NCBI GenBank assembly: GCA_030041305.1
Contig: JASHOC010000118.1
Location: forward strand, 1-58,672
Direction of reading: 5' to 3'
From: Acidobacteriaceae bacterium
Lineage (GTDB): Bacteria > Acidobacteriota > Terriglobia > Terriglobales > Acidobacteriaceae
DNA length: 58,672 nucleotides
Under the pieces are notes generated by a model, which was not told where the DNA came from, ran no database searches, and saw only the letters and a program-made list of their open reading frames with translations. Shown one piece after another: positions 25,305 to 33,351 of the stretch. How positions within the stretch are numbered: position 1 is the first letter of the stretch; each line of letters opens with the position of its first letter. Both the position numbers and the translations under genes were made by a program.

Positions 25305-26498
25305 ATGGCGACAGCAGATCCCGTTCCCGAGCTTGCTTCTACGCCAACCCGCGTGGCAACCGATCTGCTTGTCATGGTCACCGCCGCGACACCGGAACAA
25401 TTTGAAGCGATCCTCGCCAACCTGGCCTCCTCATTCCCGCCGGAGAGCCTCCTGATCGCCAATCGAGGCTCTTTTACGGCGAAAGAATACCCCGCCTTGC
25501 GCATTGTCTCCGCGCCTCCGGCGAACGCCGGCGCATTGAGTCTCGCCGCGGCCGAGTTCGCCGACGCTTACCGTCTTGCCCAGGAGAACGAAGCGCGCGC
25601 GATCCTCATCCTCGGCCCCGGTTCGGATTCCCTCGTTTCCACGGCCCTGCGGGGGCTGGCCGGCGCCGTGCTCGACGCCTCCGCCGATCTCGCTGTGCCT
25701 TTTTATGCTTTGCCCCCCCATCGGGGCATGATCAACTCAGCCGTCCTCCATCCGCTCACACGCACTCTCTTCGCATCGCCAGTGCGTTTTCCTCTCGCCA
25801 TCGATCTCGGTCTTTCCCCGCGCATGCTGCAAAGGCTTGCCGCGGCCGCGCAGCGCTTCAGCGCCGCCGACCAGGGGGAAGCGGTGCTGTGGCCGGTCAA
25901 CGAAGCCGCCATCGCCGGCTTCGCGGTTGAAGAGTTCAACACAGGTCCGCGCGCTCTGCCGCAACCGGCCGAGCCGGACATTAACGCCGTCCTCGCGCAC
26001 GTCACCGGCTCGTTGTTCGCCGATATCGAAGCCAAGGCGGCCTTTTGGCAGCGCGCCCGCCGCTTGCCCCCGCTGCGCCATGCCAACTCCGAGCAGCCCC
26101 TCCCTGAGGCTGCATCCGACGTCACGCAAATGGTCGAATCTTTTCGCTTCGCGTATAGCAACCTGCTTGAAATCTGGACCTTGATCCTGCCCCCTTATTC
26201 GCTCGTCGGGCTCAAGCGCCTTTCGCTCATGAGCGCCGCGGAGTTCCGCATGCCCGACAGCCTCTGGGCGCGCATCGTCTTTGATTTTCTCGTGGCCTAC
26301 CGTCTGCGCACCATCAACCGCGGACATCTGCTCGGCGCCTTCATTCCCCTCTACCTGGCTTGGGTCGCCAGCCACATCAACGTCACCGCCGCCGGCGCGG
26401 GCGCCGAGAGCCATATTGAGGCTGTAGCCGCCGCCTTCGAGGCGGACAAACCGTATCTGGTCGCCCGCTGGCGCTGGCCCGACCGCTTTAACGCATGA
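25305..26498 (+). CDS. GT81-like glycosyltransferase homologue with degraded active site
   Basis: The 397-residue protein resembles the glucosyl-3-phosphoglycerate/mannosylglycerate synthase type of GT-A glycosyltransferases. The segment 'DLAVPFYALPPHRGMINSAVLHPLTRTLF' corresponds to the family 'D.V.P.Y.RH..DG.ITN...YPLTRALYG'. The C-terminal helices ('FRFAYSNLLEIWTLILPP', 'WARIVFDFLVAYRL..INRGHLLGAFIPLYLAWVAS') are also typical. However, the nucleotide-sugar DxD position reads GPGSDS and the 'QPIGGDF' motif reads FPLAIDLGLS. It may therefore be inactive, regulatory or changed in specificity. Its place directly after treS-mak links it to glucan/trehalose or compatible-solute metabolism. No strong ribosome binding site precedes ATG. 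Confidence 0.65.
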   Translation: MATADPVPELASTPTRVATDLLVMVTAATPEQFEAILANLASSFPPESLLIANRGSFTAKEYPALRIVSAPPANAGALSLAAAEFADAYRLAQENEARAILILGPGSDSLVSTALRGLAGAVLDASADLAVPFYALPPHRGMINSAVLHPLTRTLFASPVRFPLAIDLGLSPRMLQRLAAAAQRFSAADQGEAVLWPVNEAAIAGFAVEEFNTGPRALPQPAEPDINAVLAHVTGSLFADIEAKAAFWQRARRLPPLRHANSEQPLPEAASDVTQMVESFRFAYSNLLEIWTLILPPYSLVGLKRLSLMSAAEFRMPDSLWARIVFDFLVAYRLRTINRGHLLGAFIPLYLAWVASHINVTAAGAGAESHIEAVAAAFEADKPYLVARWRWPDRFNA

Positions 26499-26696
26499 CC
26501 GCACTGGGGAAGGGGTGAGCCGGCACACGCGACGCGAAATGTTCCGCAGAAGCTAAATAGCGCTCGGAACCGCGAATGCGGCGCGCCAGCGCCGTGGAGA
26601 GGAAATGAATCGCCGATTGGTCACGCCGCAAACAACACTCGCCGATGGCCGCAATCCCAGGCCTTCGGCGGCCAGATTGTTGAAGGAGCCGGAAAC

Positions 26697-27512
26697 ATGC
26701 TCAACATGCTAGCAATCATGATTCAAACCGCCGAAAGCGCCCCCACGCTCCCGGCCTATTCCGAAAATGCTTCCATTTGGAACCACATGTCCAGCGCGCT
26801 CCATCTTTCGCTGTATCGCGTGCTCTCCCTGCTCATCGCTGTTCTGCCCGGCATTCTCGCTCTGTTTGTCGCGCTCGCCGTGTTCGCCATCCTGGGCATG
26901 GCCATCTCGGCGCTGTTGCGCTGGTTCCTGGCGCTTATCAAATTCGATGACCGCTTTGCCGGCGCCGGCGCCGGTTCCGATTGGACCCCGACCAGTTCTC
27001 CCACCGCGCTTGCCGGCCGCATTGTTTTTTGGGCATGCGTCGTGCTCGGCGCCCTGATTGGCGTCTCTGCGTTTGACACCTCCTACTTGGCCGGCGGCGC
27101 GGCGCTGCCCATCCCTTTGCTCCCCTACTTGACGCACGCTGTCGGCGCCATCGTCCTGCTCATCCTTGGCGTCATTATCGCCCGCTTTCTCGCCCGCTCC
27201 GTGCTCATCGGCGCCGTCAACGCACAGCTCCAGTACGCCCGCTTCCTTTCGCTCGGTGTTAAGTGGCTGGTGCTTGTGCTCACTGCAGCCATGATTCTCG
27301 AACACCTCGAGATCGGCGGCGCCATCGTCGATATCGCCTTCAGCATCCTCTTCGGCGGCATCGTGCTCACTCTGGCGCTGGCTGTGGGACTCGGCTCCCG
27401 CGAGTTGGTCAGTCGCTCACTCGAAAGCCACGTAGAACGCACCGCCGAGCGCACTCCAACCCAGCAGGTCGACAAAGCCTCGCCGCCTGCTGAAACCATC
27501 CGCCATTTTTGA
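26697..27512 (+). CDS. Membrane protein with conserved TM-helix repeats (mechanosensitive-channel-like)
   Basis: The 271-residue integral membrane protein has five or so hydrophobic helices at about 38-75, 105-125, 142-165, 178-200 and 208-232. Two paired segments ('LPGILALFVALAVFAILGMAISALLRWFL' and 'YLTHAVGAIVLLILGVIIARFLARSVLIGAV') have the pattern of the conserved TM-helix domain seen in small-conductance mechanosensitive channel relatives. The MscS beta domain is absent. The polar tail ('SHVERTAERTPTQQVDK') is probably cytoplasmic. An AAGGAG site lies 8 bases before ATG. Placement between trehalose genes would fit a role in osmotic response, but that is inference only. Confidence 0.7.
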   Translation: MLNMLAIMIQTAESAPTLPAYSENASIWNHMSSALHLSLYRVLSLLIAVLPGILALFVALAVFAILGMAISALLRWFLALIKFDDRFAGAGAGSDWTPTSSPTALAGRIVFWACVVLGALIGVSAFDTSYLAGGAALPIPLLPYLTHAVGAIVLLILGVIIARFLARSVLIGAVNAQLQYARFLSLGVKWLVLVLTAAMILEHLEIGGAIVDIAFSILFGGIVLTLALAVGLGSRELVSRSLESHVERTAERTPTQQVDKASPPAETIRHF

Positions 27513-27595
27513 GACCAGTGCCGGGGGTACGGAGCCAGGAAAATTGCGGGCGCGATCGCAGCGAACTTCTTCGTTCCGGTAACCGCTTTTCGGTC

Positions 27596-29332
27596 TTATC
27601 GGCCCCTTGCAACGATCGCAACCGTGTCGGCCGGTAAACTTACCACGCCTTCCTTCACCGCGATTCCCGCGCGCGACGCCAGACCGACTTTGTCTCCCTC
27701 GCCCACTCGAAATCGATGTTCGTTCGCCCCCAAGTTCAACATCACGGTAGCCCGTCCCCGCTCCATCCGCAGCCATTTCTGGCCTTCGTCATAGCTCACC
27801 CGAGTGTGACCTGGCTCGCCGTCGTTCAGGCTCGGCGTCGTCCTCCGCAAGCGGATCAATTCGCGATACCAGGCCAGCATTTCCGTATGCTCCGCCTGCC
27901 CGGCTTCATCCCAATTGAGCTTCGAACGCAGAAAGGTCGCCGGGTCTTCTGGATCGGGAATGGCGTCGGCCTTCCAGCCGAAGGCCTCAAATTCCCTTTT
28001 GCGCCCCGCTGAAACCATCTGCGCCATCTCTGGCTCGTGATCGGCAAAATACTGGAACGGCGAAGACGCCGCCCACTCCTCACCTTGAAAAATCAGCGGA
28101 ATAAACGGGCTGGTCAACACCATGGCTGCGGCCATCTTTGCCCGCGCCAGCCCTGCTATTTGGCCGATCCGGTCGCCCACCGCGCGATTGCCCACCTGAT
28201 CGTGGTTCTGAATGTAGCCGAGAAAACAATGACGCGAAAGCCCGCCCACTGGCCGCCCGTGAATGCGCTTGCGGTATCTTGAGTAATCCCCGTCATACAC
28301 AAACACATTCTCGATGGCTTTCGCCAACTGCCCCAGCGCGCCGAAGTCCGCGTAGTATCCCTGCTTCTCTCCGGTGAGCGCAGTAAACAGAGCATGATGA
28401 AAATCGTCACTCCACTGCGCATCGATCCCGAATCCACCCGCCGCGCGCGGCGTCACCACGCGTGGATCATTGAGGTCGCTTTCCGCAATCAGCGTCAGCC
28501 GCCGGCCCACCACCGCCTCCAGCGTCTCGACCTCCACAGCAAGCTGCTCCAGAAAATGAATCGCCGAGCGGTCCACAAAGGCGTGCACCGCATCGATCCG
28601 CAATCCGTCCACGTGAAAATCCGTGAGCCACATGCGCGCGTTGTCGCACAAGAATCGCCTCACCTCGTGCGAGCCCGCGTCTTCGAGATTCACCGCGCCG
28701 CCCCACGGCGTGTGGTGCGCATCCACCAGGTACGGCCCGAACTTACCTGTGTAATTGCCCACCGGCCCAAAGTGGTTGTAAACCACGTCCAGCAATACCG
28801 CCAAGCCCTTGCTGTGCGCGGCGTGCACAAACCGCTTCAAAGCGTCGGGCCCTCCATACGGCTCGTGCACGGCATACAGCGCCACACCGTCATAGCCCCA
28901 ACCATGCTTTCCAGCGAACGACGCCAGTGGCATCAGCTCCACGTGCGTCACGCCGAGGTCGGCCAGGTAGTCCAGCTTCTCGATCGCCGCGTCCAGTGTG
29001 CCCGCGCCGGTAAAGTTTCCAACGTGCAGTTCGTACACCACGCCGCTGGCCAGCGGCGGGGCCTGGAATCCCGCATCCGACCACTCAAACGCGTTGTGAT
29101 TGTAAATGCGCGACAAGCCATGCACACCGTGAGGCTGCCACTGCGACCGCGGGTCCGGATAGACCTTCTCGTCGTCATCGATAAAAAAGCCATACTCCGC
29201 GCCCGCGCCTGCCTCATCCACTTCAAGCCGCCACCAGCCGAGTTCGTCGGGTCCGCGCATGGGCAGCGCATCTCCGTTCATGCCCAGCGCCATCTTCCGC
29301 GCCCGCGGCGCCCAGATCGCAAATTCGCGCAT
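27596..29332 (-). CDS. treZ: Malto-oligosyltrehalose trehalohydrolase
   Basis: TreZ (578 residues, GH13 subfamily 10) releases trehalose from the maltooligosyl-trehalose made by TreY. An N-terminal carbohydrate-binding-like domain ('MREFAIWAPRARKMALGMNG') precedes the barrel. 'GVVYELHVGNFTGAGTLDAAIEKL', 'LLDVVYNHFGPVGNYT', nucleophile Asp247 in VDGLRIDAVHAFVD and acid/base Glu284 in LIAESDLNDPRV are as expected. The C-terminal beta domain is present, and the length matches the family. It begins 3 bases after the treY stop, so the two form one transcription unit and are probably translationally coupled. Confidence 0.95.
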   Translation of the reverse strand: MREFAIWAPRARKMALGMNGDALPMRGPDELGWWRLEVDEAGAGAEYGFFIDDDEKVYPDPRSQWQPHGVHGLSRIYNHNAFEWSDAGFQAPPLASGVVYELHVGNFTGAGTLDAAIEKLDYLADLGVTHVELMPLASFAGKHGWGYDGVALYAVHEPYGGPDALKRFVHAAHSKGLAVLLDVVYNHFGPVGNYTGKFGPYLVDAHHTPWGGAVNLEDAGSHEVRRFLCDNARMWLTDFHVDGLRIDAVHAFVDRSAIHFLEQLAVEVETLEAVVGRRLTLIAESDLNDPRVVTPRAAGGFGIDAQWSDDFHHALFTALTGEKQGYYADFGALGQLAKAIENVFVYDGDYSRYRKRIHGRPVGGLSRHCFLGYIQNHDQVGNRAVGDRIGQIAGLARAKMAAAMVLTSPFIPLIFQGEEWAASSPFQYFADHEPEMAQMVSAGRKREFEAFGWKADAIPDPEDPATFLRSKLNWDEAGQAEHTEMLAWYRELIRLRRTTPSLNDGEPGHTRVSYDEGQKWLRMERGRATVMLNLGANEHRFRVGEGDKVGLASRAGIAVKEGVVSLPADTVAIVARGR

Positions 29333-29335
29333 CGC

Positions 29336-31990
29336 TTAATCCGCATCTCTCGCGAGCAGCGCAACCGGAAAGCGCTGCAGCAGAGTTTGCACCGGCGCGC
29401 GTCCTCCCCGCAACACATCGCCTGTCAGCATATTCCTCCAGCGCCCGTCGGGTAGAGCCATCGCGGTTCCCGCCCACGTTGAACCTCGCTTCACATTCCA
29501 CCGTGGAACCACCGTCGCCACGCAGCCGGCGCGCAAATATGCCACCACGTGCTCTTTTTTCGCGCCCTCTGCAAGCAACGGCGCGTAATCCGCCTCGGCG
29601 CCGAACCACTCCGGTTTTTCCCGGCGCAAGTGCAGTGATTTGTAAATCACCCACAGCTTGGGCAAACCGCAATCGAGCCTCTTCAAGATTTCCTCAACTT
29701 TCATTCCGTTCTCGAGCTCGGCAAGCATCGATCTCCGCGTTTCGTAATCCACCTCGCCGCGGTTATCCGGATCAACCAACGTCAAATTCCATAGCTCGCT
29801 GCCTTGGTATCTGTCCGGCACACCCGGCGCCGTGCACTGGATTAGCGTCTGCGCCAGGCTGTTCACGCGGCCCGCATGCAGCACCAGGCCCAAAAACTCC
29901 CCTAGCGCGGCCACAAACTCCCGCGATCCCAGGATGCGCTCGATAAAGGCCTCCAGCGCGTCCTCGAATTCCTTGTTATGCTGCGTCCAATTGGTGTGCT
30001 CCTTGGCCTCGCGCGCAGCTTTCTGCATATACGCCTTCAACCGTTCGGCCGAGATGGGCCATGCGCCTACTAGCGTTTGATAAAGAAAATATTCCGTGTT
30101 CCGGTCCGGAAACGCGCCGCTTTTGAAGCTCGCATTCATCCGCGCCCAGCGCTGCAGGGCCGGCTTCCATCGTCCCGGAATTTCTGTGAGGACGGCCAGC
30201 CGTGCGCGCACATCGTCGGAGCGCTTGGTGTCGTGTGTCGAAAGCGTCGTCATCGTCAGCGGGTGCTTGGATTGCATCCGCATGCAATACTCGTGAAACT
30301 CCGCAATCGACACGCCTTCGCAATCTGCCGCGCCGCCCACCTCGTTCAGCCCGATCATCCGGTTAAAGCAATAGAGCGCGGTGTCTTCAACCCCCTTGGC
30401 CATCACCGGCGCGGTGAATTGCTGAAAGCGCAGCAGGAACTCGGTCTGCAGCCCGCCACGGGCGCGCAGTTTCAGCACTTCGCCCATAAAATCCAGCAAC
30501 GCCGGGTCCAGGTCCGTCCGATGCGTCTTCGCCTCGGCCACCGCAACCTCAATGGCGCCGCGGTCCTCGTCCGTAATCTGGTCACGCTCCGGGATCACAT
30601 AGGTTCTGTAAATCGAAAAACCGGCCGCCACTTCCCGAATCGCCCGCCGAATCTCGGCCCGCGTGGTGTCGCGCCGGTCGCGGTTGTTCTCGCAGATCTC
30701 CACAAATTGGTTCGCCAGCCGGTTTACGTCGCTGCCCAAAGCTTCCTGTTCCACGCTGATCCGCTTTGCGCGCGCGATCTCGGCATAGTTGCTCTCTTTT
30801 CCCAGGAACCCCGCGTAGATCGCGGTGAGTTCCCTCAAACCGTCCCCGTTCGCCATCAGCCCGTTGCACAAATTCAGAAAATCGTAGCCCGTCGTGCCTT
30901 CAATGGACCAGCTCTCGCGCAGCTCTTCGCCCGGTTCGAGAATTTTCTCCGCCACGATCCACGCGTCCGGCGCGCGCTCGCGCAGCCGCTCAAAGTATTG
31001 CTGCGGATCCCGCAATCCGTCGGGGTGGTCCACGCGCACGCCGTCGACGGCGCCCGCTTGCAGCCACTCCAGGATCCGCTTGTGCGTGGCGTCGAAGACA
31101 TGGGGCCGCTCGACCCGCACCCCGATCAACGTGTTGATGTCGAAAAAACGCCGGTACCCCAGCTCCTGGTCAGCCGTCCGCCAATAGGCGAGACGGTAAT
31201 TCTGCAAGTTCAAAAATTCGTCCAGAGCGTCATAATCTTGGTTAAGCTCGTCCACCGCCCGCGCAATCGCGCACGCCACCCCCGGCTTGTCTTCGCGAAC
31301 CCGGTGCAACAGCTCATAAATCACCGCCTTGTCCCGTTGGCGGCGCTCGATCTGGTCCCGGTCCGTCGATTCGGGCGCCGGCAGTCGCGCCAGACTGTCG
31401 GCGATGAAGCTCAATGTCGCGTCGTGCGCATATTCGGCCGCCTTGGCCAATGGCATCGCCAGCGAGCGCGGGGCCAGCGGAAACTTGTTGTCCATGTACA
31501 CGGCGCGAAAGCTCTCGCCGTCCAGCTCAATCCTGATCTGTCCGGCGCTCAATACCCGTCCGTATTGGTCGCCGAGCACGGGAATCAGCACCTTGTTCTG
31601 GAGCTTCACCTCCTCCGAGCGCCAATCGATGTCGAACCAGGTCGCGTAGAGACTCGAGGGACCGTTTTCGAGCACGTCCCACCAATACCGGTTCTGCGGA
31701 CGCGTCGCCATGTGGTTGGGCACAATATCGAGCACCTGACCCAAGCCCAGCTCGCCGAGCCGCATGGAAAACCGCCGCAGCCCCTCTTCGCCGCCGAGCT
31801 CCTCATTGACGCGCTCCGGGTCCACCACGTTGTACCCGTGCGTGCTGCCCGGCGCGGCCTGCAAATACGGCGAGCAGTAGACGTGGGAGACGCCCAGAGC
31901 CCGCAGATAATCCGCGACTCGGCCCGCCTCCGCGAATGTGAAACCCGCATGAAGCTGCAATCGGTATGTGGCGGAGAGTATGCGTTGCAT
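29336..31990 (-). CDS. treY: Malto-oligosyltrehalose synthase
   Basis: TreY (884 residues, GH13 subfamily 26) converts the reducing-end alpha-1,4 bond of maltooligosaccharides to alpha,alpha-1,1. It starts MQRILSATYRLQLHAGFTF, with 'VSHVYCSPYLQAAPGSTHGYNVVDPERVNEELGG', 'VLDIVPNHMA', the nucleophile region 'VDGVRVDHPDGLRDP' and 'WIVAEKILEPGE'. The long helical insertion (residues about 430-640) is typical. I place the start at 31990 because the upstream 51 codons of the longer frame to 32143 have no family resemblance; no clear ribosome binding site supports any start. It is divergent from the oxidase cluster and cotranscribed with treZ. Confidence 0.94.
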   Translation of the reverse strand: MQRILSATYRLQLHAGFTFAEAGRVADYLRALGVSHVYCSPYLQAAPGSTHGYNVVDPERVNEELGGEEGLRRFSMRLGELGLGQVLDIVPNHMATRPQNRYWWDVLENGPSSLYATWFDIDWRSEEVKLQNKVLIPVLGDQYGRVLSAGQIRIELDGESFRAVYMDNKFPLAPRSLAMPLAKAAEYAHDATLSFIADSLARLPAPESTDRDQIERRQRDKAVIYELLHRVREDKPGVACAIARAVDELNQDYDALDEFLNLQNYRLAYWRTADQELGYRRFFDINTLIGVRVERPHVFDATHKRILEWLQAGAVDGVRVDHPDGLRDPQQYFERLRERAPDAWIVAEKILEPGEELRESWSIEGTTGYDFLNLCNGLMANGDGLRELTAIYAGFLGKESNYAEIARAKRISVEQEALGSDVNRLANQFVEICENNRDRRDTTRAEIRRAIREVAAGFSIYRTYVIPERDQITDEDRGAIEVAVAEAKTHRTDLDPALLDFMGEVLKLRARGGLQTEFLLRFQQFTAPVMAKGVEDTALYCFNRMIGLNEVGGAADCEGVSIAEFHEYCMRMQSKHPLTMTTLSTHDTKRSDDVRARLAVLTEIPGRWKPALQRWARMNASFKSGAFPDRNTEYFLYQTLVGAWPISAERLKAYMQKAAREAKEHTNWTQHNKEFEDALEAFIERILGSREFVAALGEFLGLVLHAGRVNSLAQTLIQCTAPGVPDRYQGSELWNLTLVDPDNRGEVDYETRRSMLAELENGMKVEEILKRLDCGLPKLWVIYKSLHLRREKPEWFGAEADYAPLLAEGAKKEHVVAYLRAGCVATVVPRWNVKRGSTWAGTAMALPDGRWRNMLTGDVLRGGRAPVQTLLQRFPVALLARDAD

Positions 31991-32293
31991 AAACAGCGCC
32001 AACGGCCCCCGAGACCCACAGCGCGGCCTGCGGTTAGATGATCGCCAGCGCCGACCGGATGCTTTCCGCGCGGGCGCCGTCCATACCCAGGACTCAGGTT
32101 GTCGCGGCGCTTGTCGTCGCCCGGCCCATTCGTATCTCGCCAAAACAAGCCCAAGCCGGATCTGCTCCGGCGCAAATTCTGGGACTGCCTCCGGACCAAG
32201 CCCCTATAATGAGGGCTACGCGCTCCCCGGAGGCTCCAACCAAGCGTGTGCGGGGCTCTCCACGCGCAAAAATGCAGTACGGCCATCGTGAAC
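31991..32293. other. Divergent promoter region between treY and coxB
   Basis: A gap of about 300 bases separates the leftward treYZ operon from the rightward respiratory cluster. It holds no gene. A perfect -10-like TATAAT is found at 32205-32210 for the rightward direction, and a short inverted sequence around CCCCGGAGG lies at 32224-32236. Regulators of both operons would be expected to bind here. Confidence 0.5.
32205..32210 (+). promoter_or_regulatory. Candidate -10 box for the respiratory gene cluster
   Basis: TATAAT matches the sigma-70 -10 consensus exactly and lies 84 bases before the coxB start. No good TTGACA-like -35 box is visible 16-18 bases upstream (the area reads CTGGGACTG), so the assignment is tentative. 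Confidence 0.3.
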
Positions 32294-33340
32294 ATGCAGC
32301 ATTCGCCGAGTCCTTCCCGAATCCGGTCCGGCCTCTCGCTTGCGCTCTGCCTCTGCGCTCCTGCCTTGCGTGCATTCGCTGAAGGCCCTGACTCGATCCC
32401 CAACACCTTTGCCCCCGCCTCCACGCCCACGCACGAGATCTACAACCTTTCCCTCTTCGCGCTCACCGTAACGGGAGCCATCTTCGTCTCGGTTGCGGCC
32501 CTGCTCACCTACGTGTGCATTCGCTACCACAGCAGGAGGTCCAACCCCGCCAACGAGCCGCCCCAGGTTTACGGCAGCCTCCAGGTCGAGCTTGCCTGGA
32601 CTGTCATTCCCATTCTCATCGTCGTGGTGCTCTTTCTCACTACCGCGCGCATCATCTTTGCCATTCAGGACCAGCCGGAACCGGCCAATGCCCTCAATGT
32701 CACCGTGATCGGGCACCAGTTCTGGTGGGAATTCCGCTATCCCAGCTACGGCGTGGTCACGGCCAACGAACTGCACATCCCCGTCAGCACGCACCAGCAA
32801 CCGGAGCCGACGTTTCTCCGCCTCATTTCAGCCGACGTCGACCACAGCTTCTGGGTTCCGCAGCTTGCCGGTAAAACCGATCTCATTCCGAACCACCCCA
32901 ACGAATCGTGGATGGATCCCCACGAGCCTGGCCTTTACCTCGGCCAATGCGCCCAGTTTTGCGGCGTGCAGCACGCCAAGATGCTCATCCGCGTCTATGC
33001 CGACACCCCCTCCGATTTCGCCGCCTGGCTCAAGAACCAACAACAGTCCGCCGTCAATGACCCCTCTGTAGCCGCCGGCCGCCACATCTTTGAATCCCAG
33101 GCCTGCATGGTCTGCCACACCATCAAGGGAACCCGCGCCCTCGGAACCGTTGGCCCTGACCTCACCCACCTGATGAGCCGCGCCACCCTCGCCGCCGGCG
33201 CCGCGCTCAACACTCCCACCAATCTGCGCGCGTGGGTCCAAAATCCCGCCAATTTCAAACCCGGCTGCCTCATGCCGGCCATGCACCTCAGCAACGAACA
33301 AGTCGACCAACTCGTCGCCTACCTCACTTCGTTGCGCTGA
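32294..33340 (+). CDS. coxB: Cytochrome c oxidase subunit II with C-terminal cytochrome c (caa3 type)
   Basis: The 348-residue protein has a signal peptide ('SGLSLALCLCAPALRAFA') and two membrane helices ('LSLFALTVTGAIFVSVAALLTYVCI' and 'LAWTVIPILIVVVLFLTTARIIF'). The periplasmic cupredoxin domain carries the CuA centre: 'DVDHSFWVP' and 'GQCAQFCGVQHAKM', with the two Cys, His and Met ligands. A C-terminal cytochrome c domain has CMVCH and a late Met in 'CLMPAMHLS', as in caa3 oxidases. ATG at 32294 is chosen because the 16 extra codons of the longer frame interrupt the signal peptide. It is the first gene of a run with very short gaps. Confidence 0.93.
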   Translation: MQHSPSPSRIRSGLSLALCLCAPALRAFAEGPDSIPNTFAPASTPTHEIYNLSLFALTVTGAIFVSVAALLTYVCIRYHSRRSNPANEPPQVYGSLQVELAWTVIPILIVVVLFLTTARIIFAIQDQPEPANALNVTVIGHQFWWEFRYPSYGVVTANELHIPVSTHQQPEPTFLRLISADVDHSFWVPQLAGKTDLIPNHPNESWMDPHEPGLYLGQCAQFCGVQHAKMLIRVYADTPSDFAAWLKNQQQSAVNDPSVAAGRHIFESQACMVCHTIKGTRALGTVGPDLTHLMSRATLAAGAALNTPTNLRAWVQNPANFKPGCLMPAMHLSNEQVDQLVAYLTSLR

Positions 33341-33351
33341 AGGGGAAAGAG

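Noticed and set aside
30077..32041. Plus-strand open frame of 654 codons opposite treY
   Set aside because: The minus strand encodes a full TreY with catalytic motifs. The plus-strand product is Arg/His/Pro-rich and resembles nothing.
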